Of a stretch of DNA of 64,000 bases, positions 22,956-31,386 are shown in pieces. This stretch comes from Candidatus Caldilinea saccharophila (GTDB lineage Bacteria; Chloroflexota; Anaerolineae; Caldilineales; Caldilineaceae): assembly GCA_016710365.1 (NCBI GenBank), contig JADJVW010000012.1, positions 102,812 through 166,811 on the forward strand. Reading direction: 5' to 3'. Position 1 is the first letter of the stretch. Each line of letters begins with the position of its first letter. The translations under genes and the position numbers were made by a program. The notes beneath the pieces were generated by a model. That model worked only from the letters and a program-made list of their open reading frames with translations, was not told the DNA's origin and did no database searches.

Positions 22956-23758
22956 TCTATGTTTGTCGCATCCTTTCCGACATAATGCGCAATATCCATG
23001 CTGACAGGTTTGGCTGTCTGACTGACCAATCGATAGGCTGCAAAGCGATGATTTACACCTGCGTTTGGATTAGAAACGCGTCTCGATGTTATGGCATTTG
23101 TCTGCAGATCGAACTGATAGCCAGCTACGAGGGTATCCGCTTCAATGCGAGTCATTCGTCCAACTTGTTGGAAGCGGTCATCGGCTTTCATATCTTCTGG
23201 TACAATCAAAGTCATTAACCCAGTGGTGCCAGATGCAAGCACGAAGGGAGTCGGTGCAACGTACATTTTTCGGTCACGAATCATGATGTCGCCATATGTT
23301 CCGAACCCCTTGAGACTTCTATTTTTGTGCACATAATTGTGATCGGCATTCAGAAAGTCGCCGTGGCAGATCACCAAATCGATGACTGGATACTGCCTAT
23401 AACCGCTGCCGCGATCCGGATAAGGCGACAAATCAGCAGGATAACGTCCAAAGACATAGTATATCTGGCGCCCATTGTGGTAACCTGTCGGGGTTTGGCT
23501 ATTTGAGTCGTAGTTCTGCTCACGTCCAGGCCAGCCAAGCCCTTTCACCTCGTAGCCTTCGGCAGATTCGACCAGACGAAAATCTGGGTATTGGTTGCGA
23601 CCTGAGCGTTCATAGGGAGTATGCAACTGTTGCAGTCGCTCCTCTAACCAGTTCTGAAAGTGAAACTCCTTGTCTCTTTCGCTGACCGATTCGATCAACA
23701 CGCCTGCTTGAACGGCCAGAACACACTGCTCGAATACGTCGAAACACGTTGCCATCAT
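22952..23758 (-). CDS. Probable type II restriction endonuclease, PD-(D/E)XK fold
   Basis: 268 residues, no recognised named family. A PD-(D/E)XK active site is visible as P58-D59-(x10)-E70-V-K72 (YPDF...GYEVKG), preceded by a helix with Glu27 and Glu31. The gene is translationally coupled (ATGA overlap) to the DNA methylase that follows and has low GC, both typical of a restriction-modification cassette. Specificity cannot be read from sequence. An alternative is a nuclease of a larger defence system, but no helicase or other defence gene adjoins it. Confidence 0.72.
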   Translation of the reverse strand: MMATCFDVFEQCVLAVQAGVLIESVSERDKEFHFQNWLEERLQQLHTPYERSGRNQYPDFRLVESAEGYEVKGLGWPGREQNYDSNSQTPTGYHNGRQIYYVFGRYPADLSPYPDRGSGYRQYPVIDLVICHGDFLNADHNYVHKNRSLKGFGTYGDIMIRDRKMYVAPTPFVLASGTTGLMTLIVPEDMKADDRFQQVGRMTRIEADTLVAGYQFDLQTNAITSRRVSNPNAGVNHRFAAYRLVSQTAKPVSMDIAHYVGKDATNIE

Positions 23759-24000
23759 CGCCTAAACCATCCAGATTCCAAGATACACGTCTTTCAATAT
23801 GTGCGCCAACAATAGTATGCCTTCACCGAGGTGTCAACTCCGCCTTGATCGATTGAGCGATGCTGATCGATTGCGTAGCTGAGTTTTGCTTTCGTTTTTC
23901 CCAAGTTCCCTTAGAATTGACAACTGCAGGTGCAAAGTCGTATCGTGAGGACTATCCAAATTCACCGATCTACACCTATTTTCAACTCCGAAGGACGATC

Positions 24001-25146
24001 ATGAACTTTGAATTAACTACCGAACAGCGCGGATTCCAGCGCCTCGTGCATGACTTTGTCGACAAAGAGGTGCGCCCGCGTGCGCGCCACGTGGACGAGA
24101 CCGCCGAATTTAACTGGGAAGCCGTGCGCAAAATGGGGCCGATGGGGATGCTTGGATTGCAGGTCCCGGAGGAATACGGCGGCGCCGGGTTGGACACGAT
24201 GTGCGCCACGATCGCCATCGAAGAGCTGGGCTGGGGCTGCGGTTCGACCGCGCTCGCCATCTCCGCCCACAACCATCTGGGGATGGGGCCGATCGTGGCG
24301 TTTGGCTCGGAGGCGCTCAAGCAGCAGTGGCTGCCGCGCCTGGCCACGGGACGCGGCAAGTTGAGCTGCCTGACGCTCACCGAGCCAGGCGCGGGCTCGG
24401 ACTTGCAGGGCGGCGTGCGCACCCTGGCCGTGCGCGACGGCGACGATTGGGTGATCACCGGCGCCAAGATGTGGGCGACCAACGCCGGCATCGCCGACGC
24501 CATCGTCGTCCTGTGTCGCACGGATGCGGCCGGCGGCAGCCGCAGCCTCAGTCAGATCCTGACGCCGGCTGACGCACCCGGCGTGATCATCGGCCCGCCG
24601 GAGAAGAAGATGGGGCTGAATGGTTCGCCCACGCACGCTGTGACGTTTGACAACGTGCGCGTCCCCTCTGAAAACCTGATTGGCGAAGCAGGGCGCGGGT
24701 TGCAACAGACGTTGGCGACGCTCAGCAACGGGCGCATCAGCATCGGCGCGCTGGCGCTGGGGCTTGGACAGGCAGCCTACGAACGCGCGCTGAGCTACGC
24801 CCAGCAGCGCGAAGCGTTCGGTCAGCCCATCGCCAACTTCCAGGCGATCCAGTTTATGCTGGCCGACGCCGCCACCGAGTTGCACGCGGCTCGGCTGATG
24901 CTCTACCATGCAGCGTGGCTCAAGGATCAAGGCCAGCCTTTCGCCACGCAGGCCGGCATGGCCAAGCTCTTCGCCACTGAGGTCAGCGAGCGCGTCTGCC
25001 GCAACGCTATCCAGATCCATGGCGGCTACGGCTACAGCCGCGAGTACGAGGTCGAGCGCATGTATCGCGACACGCGCCTCATGTCCATCGGCGAGGGCAC
25101 CAGCGAGATTCAACGCATGGTCATCGCACGCACAATTCTAAGCTAG
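24001..25146 (+). CDS. Acyl-CoA dehydrogenase
   Basis: 381 residues from the ATG at 24001, preceded by AAGGAC; the upstream in-frame extension lacks homology. Landmarks of the ACAD fold: MGLQVPEEYGGAG-type N-terminal helix domain (here MGMLGLQVPEEYGGAG), LTEPGAGSD in the FAD site, WVITGAKMWATNA, QRxAFGQPIANFQAIQ, and the C-terminal IHGGYGYSREYEVERMYRD and IGEGTSEIQ, whose Glu is the expected catalytic base. It oxidises an acyl-CoA to the enoyl-CoA in fatty-acid or branched-chain amino-acid breakdown; substrate length is not predictable. Stands alone on the plus strand and ends just before a long hairpin. Confidence 0.93.
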   Translation: MNFELTTEQRGFQRLVHDFVDKEVRPRARHVDETAEFNWEAVRKMGPMGMLGLQVPEEYGGAGLDTMCATIAIEELGWGCGSTALAISAHNHLGMGPIVAFGSEALKQQWLPRLATGRGKLSCLTLTEPGAGSDLQGGVRTLAVRDGDDWVITGAKMWATNAGIADAIVVLCRTDAAGGSRSLSQILTPADAPGVIIGPPEKKMGLNGSPTHAVTFDNVRVPSENLIGEAGRGLQQTLATLSNGRISIGALALGLGQAAYERALSYAQQREAFGQPIANFQAIQFMLADAATELHAARLMLYHAAWLKDQGQPFATQAGMAKLFATEVSERVCRNAIQIHGGYGYSREYEVERMYRDTRLMSIGEGTSEIQRMVIARTILS

Positions 25147-25149
25147 CCT

Positions 25150-25205
25150 GGCTCGCGGCCGTCTCGTCCGCTCTTATCTAGTAGCGGACGAGACGGCCGC
25201 GAGCC
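25150..25205 (+). terminator. 23-bp perfect hairpin downstream of the acyl-CoA dehydrogenase
   Basis: Arms 25150-25172 and 25183-25205 are perfectly complementary around a 10-base loop, only 3 bases after the stop codon. The stem is GC-rich, but only a weak AT tract (gataaattt) follows. Acts most likely as a terminator or 3' stabiliser. Confidence 0.7.
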
Positions 25206-25264
25206 GATAAATTTCGGCATTCGCGTAGCAATTTTGTGCTGATAGAAAACTTTGGACGGGAAGA

Positions 25265-26377
25265 ATGAAACTGGCGATCTTAGCGGATATTCACGGCAAC
25301 CTGCCCGCCCTCAACGCCGTGATGCGCGAGCTGGAGCGGCTCCAGCCCGATCACGTGGTAGTCAACGGCGATCTGATCAATGGCGTCCCCTTCAGCGCCG
25401 AAGTGATCGACCGTATCCGCGCCTTTGACTGGACGGTCGTGCGCGGCAACCATGAGTTTTACTTGCTCAACCTCGGCACGCCGCGCGCCGAGGCAGGCAG
25501 CGACGACCCTGCCCGCTGGGGCCAACTCCACTGGCTGTGCGCGCGGGTGACGCCGGCGCAGGCGGCCTATCTCGCCATGCTGCCCGACGAGTTAACCTTC
25601 TATTTGCCTGGGACTCAACCGCTGTACATCACGCACGGGCTGCCGGGGCGCAACAAAGTTGGCCTCTACCGCAGCCAGTCCGACGAAAAAATGGCCGCGG
25701 AGTTAGTCGACGTGCGCCAGCCAACGTTTGTCACCGCCCACACTCACGTTCAGATCGACCGGCGCATTACCTGGCGATCGGAGCAGAACGGCGAGTTGGG
25801 CGCCCACCCGCACGGTGACATGCATCCCGATGTGCATGATGTGGCCGCCGCCGAACGCCATTGGCACGTCATCAACCCTGGCAGCGTGGGGTTGCCGTTG
25901 AACAGACGTCCGACCGCCCAGTTTGCCATGCTGGAGACCGCATCCGAAGCCGCGGCGCGCGACGACGGATGGTGCGTGCACCATTTTGACATCGCCTACG
26001 ACCGCCGCCCCGCTTTGGATGCATTTGCCGCGTCGGGGATGTTGGCCGCGGGCGGTGTGATCTCCACCCTTTTTTACTGGGAGCTTGTGACGGCCGAACC
26101 GGAGATCATCTACTTCTATCGCTGGGCGTACGAAAAGGGGCTTGACCCCGACCGCGACGGCGCGCAGGAGGTTTTCCGTCGCTACGGAGACGAGAGCGGC
26201 CGCACACAGGTCGTTCGTCAAGCGGACCCGCTTCATCAGGCCGCGCAGGCCCAACAGGGAACTGACTGCGATGCGACTCGCCTTCCTTGCCGACATCCAT
26301 GGCAACCTGCCTGCACTGGAGGCGGTGATGCGCGATTTGCAGGCACAAATGCCGGATCAGGTTTTTCTGGCGGGTGA
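25265..26377 (+). CDS. Calcineurin-like metallophosphoesterase, first of a tandem pair
   Basis: Up to 370 codons. Metal-site motifs are clear: LADIHGN (D-x-H), VVNGDLI (G-D), VVRGNHEF (G-N-H-E), YITHGLPG and TAHTHVQ (G/A-H-T-H), then INPGSVGLPLN. The family (MJ0936/YfcE-like) hydrolyses phosphodiesters or phosphoproteins with two metal ions. The start follows GGGAAGA. The last 35 codons run past the start of the next gene and look non-homologous; a small frameshift near 26.2 kb probably hides the real stop around 26,270. Tandem with a second paralogue. Confidence 0.85.
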   Translation: MKLAILADIHGNLPALNAVMRELERLQPDHVVVNGDLINGVPFSAEVIDRIRAFDWTVVRGNHEFYLLNLGTPRAEAGSDDPARWGQLHWLCARVTPAQAAYLAMLPDELTFYLPGTQPLYITHGLPGRNKVGLYRSQSDEKMAAELVDVRQPTFVTAHTHVQIDRRITWRSEQNGELGAHPHGDMHPDVHDVAAAERHWHVINPGSVGLPLNRRPTAQFAMLETASEAAARDDGWCVHHFDIAYDRRPALDAFAASGMLAAGGVISTLFYWELVTAEPEIIYFYRWAYEKGLDPDRDGAQEVFRRYGDESGRTQVVRQADPLHQAAQAQQGTDCDATRLPCRHPWQPACTGGGDARFAGTNAGSGFSGG

Positions 26378-27141
26378 TCCTGGTCAACCGCTGCCCGGGG
26401 AACAATGAAGTGATGGAGCTGCTGGCTGATTTAGCCTGGCCCGCCATTGTTGGCAACCACGATCTGGTCGTCGGGCGCATCCATACTTCGCACAACACGC
26501 CGCCCTTCACCGACCGCCAGCGTTTTCGTTCCCTCTGGTGGGCGGCTTCCACGCTCCATCCACACCATCTCCAGACGCTGCGGCGCTTGCCAGCCGCACG
26601 TTCTATCGAGATCAAACCTTTCCCACCCATTCGCTTATTTCACGGCGCGCCCGGCAATATGTTTGTGGGTCTCTACCCTGAAATGGAAGGAGCAACCATC
26701 GAGGCGCTGCTCGAAGGCGTGGCGGAGCCGATCGTGGTCTGTGCACACACGCACCGCGCGCTGGCGCGGCGCACAGGCGGCTGGAGCATCTTCAACGGCG
26801 GCAGCATTGGTTTGCCCTACAATGGCGACCCGCGTGCGCAATATCTGCTGCTCGACGCGGTGGTGGAGCGGGGCGTGCACCGCTGGGAAGCTTGTTTCCG
26901 TCAAGTGGAGTATGACCACAGCGTATTGCGGCCCGCCTATATCGCCTCCGGCATGTTGGCGGCGACTGGCTCCATCGGCGCACTGCACCTGCTGACCGCA
27001 GAAAGCGGCCAGCCTTACAGCAGTGACTTCGGCGTCTGGTTGCGCAGTCAGCCAGAAGAACTACGCGGTGATATGGAGAAAGCTGTACCCCTTTATCTTG
27101 CCATGCACAAGCCAGGCGCGTGGGCATTTTCTGGACAATAG
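26271..27141 (+). CDS. Calcineurin-like metallophosphoesterase, second of the pair (frame interrupted once)
   Basis: About 290 residues after joining two frames. Begins MRLAFLADIHGNLPALEAVM, nearly identical to the first paralogue. The frame is lost right after VFLAGD at the CC of 26,380-26,381; dropping one C gives VFLAGD-LVNRCPGN and on to IVGNHDLV, LFHGAPG and CAHTHRA, completing the metal-binding set. C-terminal SIGLPYN and YDHSVLRPAYIASGMLAA also parallel the first copy. The pair probably arose by duplication. Confidence 0.83.
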
Positions 27142-27189
27142 ACAGCAAGCAGCAGGTGTAACGAGGAGAGGCGGACCAATTACAATTGA

Positions 27190-27882
27190 TTACATCGGTG
27201 CGCCGACAATGCCCGCCTTGACTAATTGATCGCGCAGCGCAGATCGCGCCCGGCTCAGCCGCGACTTGACCGTGCCCAGCGGCAAGCCCAATAGTTCGGC
27301 GGCTTCCGCATAATCGTATCCCTGCACATCGACCAGCAACACCACGTTGCGGTGATATTCGGGCAGTCCTTCGATCGCCAAAAGTAAGAAGCGCATCCCC
27401 TCACTCTGGAGGACAAGCGTTTCCGGATCTTCAGCCACATAATCTTCCGCCGGCAGATAGTCGATGCCCGCCTGTTCGGTCAATTCGTCGAGGCTGACCG
27501 CGGCGCGGCGTTTTTGCCTGCGCAGATGGTCGTAGCAAGTATTGGTGACGATGCGCAGAAACCAGGAACGAAAATTGCCTTCTTGGAAACGCGCCATGGC
27601 GCGATGCGCCTTGATCATCGCTTCCTGCACCGCGTCGGCCGCGGCTTCTTCGGTATGCAAAATCTGCTGGGCGAGGCGTTCAGCGGATGAGCGGTACAAA
27701 TCGATCAGTGCGCCGAACGCGCCGTCATCGCCGCTGCGCGCGGCCTGGATAGTACTGTCAACCGCCAACATGCGCTGATTTGGCGCCGTGTCCCATGTCA
27801 TGGCGGCCACGGCTGCTGCCCCTGACGTATGGGATGACGATGAGTAAGGTGATAATCTCAACGTATTGATATTGGAGGTCAT
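27190..27882 (-). CDS. ECF-type RNA polymerase sigma factor
   Basis: 230 residues; start at 27882 after AAGGAGAG. Region sigma-2 (about 50-120) shows FGALIDLYRSSAERLAQ and the FRSWFLRIVTNTCYDHLRRQ helix that contacts the -10 element. Region sigma-4 (about 165-220) shows LPEYHRNVVLLVDVQGYDYAEAAELLG and the helix-turn-helix LGTVKSRLSRARSALRD. A 48-residue Ser/Ala-rich N-terminal extension precedes it. No anti-sigma gene adjoins; the nearest neighbours are the FHA regulator and kinases, so phosphorylation-linked control is possible but unproven. Confidence 0.92.
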   Translation of the reverse strand: MTSNINTLRLSPYSSSSHTSGAAAVAAMTWDTAPNQRMLAVDSTIQAARSGDDGAFGALIDLYRSSAERLAQQILHTEEAAADAVQEAMIKAHRAMARFQEGNFRSWFLRIVTNTCYDHLRRQKRRAAVSLDELTEQAGIDYLPAEDYVAEDPETLVLQSEGMRFLLLAIEGLPEYHRNVVLLVDVQGYDYAEAAELLGLPLGTVKSRLSRARSALRDQLVKAGIVGAPM

Positions 27883-28060
27883 GGTCTCTCCTTATTTTTG
27901 CAAGCGCGCAAGAACGCGCACTTCGAAACCATGATAATGGAGAAAGATTAGCGTAACTTGAAAGAACCAGGACGCAAGTCGGACTGTTGTCCTACGGTAC
28001 AGCGACCGCTGCTATGTCGGCCGTGGGTGTGGCAGCCGATGAGGACGCTCGCGCGCCAGG

Positions 28061-28702
28061 TTATGCGTCCAGCTTGTAGCCGTAGCCTCGAATGGTGTGG
28101 ATAAATCTGGGGTCGTCGCCGCTCTCTGGCTCGATGCGGCTGCGCACGCGACTGACCATGCGGTCGATGTTGGCGTCGTAGACATCGCCTTGCGCTTCGG
28201 GCCACACAGCCTGTGCGATTTCGTCTTTGCTGACCACGCGCCCGCGACTTTGAAAAAGAAACCACAGCAGGTCGAATTGTTTAACGCTGAGCGGCGGATC
28301 AAGCGTCTGCCCATCGACGTAAACCTGACGCGTGGTAACATCGATGCGTAGCCCAGGCTCTCTGACTGCAAGCAAGGAAGGCGCCGTCACCGTGGCTGCT
28401 GGATCGTAAAAGCGGTAACGGGTCGAGGCAAATTGGACTTCCAGCCCATCGGAAAGCCAGGCGGACGCGCCCTCGACAAGCCGTTGTCCATCCACCATCA
28501 CGCCGTTTTTGCTGTGTAGATCGCGCACCTGGTAGCCGCTGTCGAGATGCAAGATTTCGGCGTGCTGGCGCGACGCGTATTGATCCTCCAGCCTGACGCC
28601 GGCGTCGGCCGCCCGCCCGACGGTGATAAGCTCCTGATCCAGTTCGATCTCCTGTCCGGCCTCGGGGCCATTAAGACAGACCAGCCGACCAAACCTGCTC
28701 AC
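28061..28702 (-). CDS. FHA domain / OmpR-type winged-helix transcriptional regulator
   Basis: 214 codons from a GTG at 28702 placed six bases after AAAGGAG; an upstream ATG at 28729 has no ribosome site. Residues 1-95 are a forkhead-associated domain (VGRAADAGVRLEDQYASRQHAEI with the phosphothreonine-binding R and S-R-x-H residues, then LHSKNGVMVDG). Residues about 120-214 are a Trans_reg_C winged helix (LSVKQFDLLWFLFQSRGRVVS...NIDRMVSRVRSRIE...IRGYGYKL). The FHA takes the place of a response-regulator receiver, so the likely input is a Thr-phosphorylated partner. Divergent from two Ser/Thr kinase genes 148 bases away, which makes those kinases the obvious candidates. Confidence 0.88.
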   Translation of the reverse strand: MSRFGRLVCLNGPEAGQEIELDQELITVGRAADAGVRLEDQYASRQHAEILHLDSGYQVRDLHSKNGVMVDGQRLVEGASAWLSDGLEVQFASTRYRFYDPAATVTAPSLLAVREPGLRIDVTTRQVYVDGQTLDPPLSVKQFDLLWFLFQSRGRVVSKDEIAQAVWPEAQGDVYDANIDRMVSRVRSRIEPESGDDPRFIHTIRGYGYKLDA

Positions 28703-28849
28703 ACTGCGCTCCTTTAGCTTGCACCCCATCGCTGTGCTATACTCGCACTGCGATAGGCAGAATTTTTTGCACGTCGCTATCGTGTAAACTATAGCAGTAT
28801 CCAGAATAACCCGCAAAGAATCTGCCCGTGCAGGTCTAATCTGTCGGTC

Positions 28850-31386
28850 ATGTCGCCAGCCGAATTGTCATCTTTCGAGTCTGATCGCAAACCCACTTCA
28901 GCGCTCCCGCGTAGCGAAGCCGCGCGGGGCCTGCTGGTTGGCTATCAAGTGGGGCGCTATCGCCTCGTCGAGAAGCTGGGCGGCGGCGTCATGGCCGCGG
29001 TCTATCACGCCGTCGATGAGGCGACCGGACAACCCGCTGCCGTCAAGGTGCTGCTGGCCGATGCCGACGCCGTGGTGCGTGAGCGCTTTCGTCAGGAGGC
29101 GCGCACCCACCGTCAGCTTTATCACTCCAATATCGTCCCCATTTTAGATGAAGGGCATGAGGCGTACAGCGACATTACCTATCTCGTCATGACGCTCGTC
29201 GAAGGGCCTGGCCTCAACGGGTTGCTGGAGGCGCAGGAACGGCTTTCCGTACACGATGCGGCCGCGCTGTTGACGCCGGTGGCGCGTGCGTTGAGCTATG
29301 CGCATCAACGCGGCATCATCCACCGCGATGTCAAGCCAAGCAATGTCCTGTTGCAGCGCGCCGTCGCGGGGCAACCTGGCGCGGTGGAGGTCGAGGCGTT
29401 GGGCGGCGTGGTGCTGCCGCTGCTCAGCGATTTTGGCATTGCTCGCGCGCTGGATTCGCCGGAACTGACGGGCGTCGGGCGCACGATCGGCACGCCGATC
29501 TATATGTCGCCGGAGCAGTGCGCCGACAGCCATGACCTGGATGGCCGCTCCGATCTCTATTCATTAGGCGCGCTTTTCTATCGTTGCCTGGTGGGCCGTC
29601 CGCCGTTCACCGGCTCCACCACGCAGATTCTGCACGCTCATGTCTATGAGCCGCTGATGATCCCCGATGCTGTTGTGGCGGCATTGCCTGAAGCGGCGGT
29701 GGAAATTTTACGCCGCGCCCTGGCAAAGGAACCCGCGGCTCGCTATGCCACAGGCGACGAAATGGCGCTGGCCTTCGAGCGTCTGCTGGCTTCCACACCG
29801 ACCAACGTCCCACCGACGGTCGAAAGCACAGCAACCATGCCCGCATTGGCGGTCGTGCGACCGCCAACGACGATGCAGGTGCTGGTGCCGGGGCCACAAC
29901 CCGCCCCGCGCACGCCGCCTTCCGTTCCCAGCATATCCGCCCCCAGCATAACGCCGGAGGTTGTCACGCCGCGCAACGCCCTGCCACCCGGGCGCCCATC
30001 CTGCCGGCGGCGACGCCGATAAGAAGCCGGCGCTGGATCGGCGCTTTGCTGGGCGCAGCGCTTTCTGCGTTGCTGCTCGTGGGCGGCGTCTGGGCCGCGC
30101 TCAATTTGCTGCCGCTCGATTTGTTCGGCGTGCGCACGCCCGCCGCCCCCGTAGGAGAGTTGGAGGGGGTTGCGCGCGACCCAGAAGCAACGGCCAATAC
30201 CAGCGCGCAGACGCCGGCGCCTGGTGCAACGCCATTCGTCGCCGCCAGCCCTACGCAACCGGCAAACGACGCCGCACTTGCGACAGATCGACCAGGCGAC
30301 TTGGGGACGCCGTTTGCGCCTCCAACCCCAGCCGGCCCCATCGAGGGGTATTGGCGAGAGGCAGAGGATGCCTACGCCGCGCACGAGTGGCAGGTTGCGC
30401 TCGACTATTACACGCTTGTACAGCGCATCGATGTGAATTATCAGCTTGAAACGATGGCCGAACGGCTCTTCGATGTACAGACTGGGCTGGCCGCGGAAGC
30501 GCTGATCGACGGCCAAAACGAGCGCGCGGTCAAAGCGCTCGACGCTGCGCTCGCGCTCGCCGACAATAGCGGTCACATTCTCTACTCCACCCAGGACGGC
30601 GACCAGTACAACATTTATTCGGCCGTGGCGCAGGTCGACAGCGACTCGACGCTGCTGATTGCCGATGGCGTCCAGGTTGGCGTGCAACGCAACGGCGCGC
30701 AGGTCGCCTTTCTCAGCACCTTGGTGACAGAGCCAGGCATTGTCCTGTTTGACCTGACCGCACGGCTCGATCCAACCGACCGCACCCGTCGCCTCACCGC
30801 CGCGCCTGAAGATGCACACGATGCGCCGCCGGCATGGGCATCTGATGGCAGCGCGCTCGCCTATAGCACGCTGCGCGTTGATAAGAACCAATCGCGGATT
30901 TTCGTCCACACCCTGGCCAATAATGTCGAGACTGATCTGGGGTTGGGCAAAGATCCCGCGTGGGAGCCGGCCGGGTCGCGCATCATTTACAACGGCGTGG
31001 ACGCGAGCGGCGAACGGCCTGGCCTTTACATCATGTCCGCGGACGGCGACAACCGGCTCCGGCTGACCGATAACGGCAACGATATTCGCCCCGTGTGGTC
31101 GCCCAATGGCAACAGCGTCGTCTTTATGAGCACGCGCAACGGCAACTGGGACGTCTATCGTCTTTCGCTGCGCGACGACACATTCATTCAACTGACCGAC
31201 GACCCCGCGCAAGATGGACTGCCCGCCATCAGCCCGGACGGCAAGCTGGTCGTCTTTGCCAGCGATCGCAGCGGCAAATGGCAGCTCTATGTCGTGCCCA
31301 TCGACGGCGGCGAGGCGGTTGCCTTGTTTGCGGTCAACGGCGTCTTGACCGATTGGCTGGAGCATTCGATTCAGTGGACGCGCTAG
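28850..31386 (+). CDS. Transmembrane Ser/Thr protein kinase with TolB-like propeller ectodomain (frame interrupted once)
   Basis: About 845 residues after joining two frames. Kinase domain about 40-310: Lys66 in AAVKVLL, catalytic loop His158-Arg-Asp160 (HRDVKPSN), DFG at 194, and GTPIYMSPEQ. The glycine loop is LGGGVMAAVY, so its third glycine is Ala. A Pro/Thr linker precedes a single membrane helix (IGALLGAALSALLLVGGVWAALNLL). Outside come a tetratricopeptide-like helical segment (YWREAEDAYAAHEWQVALDYYTL) and PD40/TolB-like propeller blades (WASDGSALAYST, PVWSPNGNSVVFMST, ISPDGKLVVFASDRSG). The break is at 29,988-29,992; one extra G explains it. Overlaps the next kinase gene by 13 bases. 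Confidence 0.87.
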
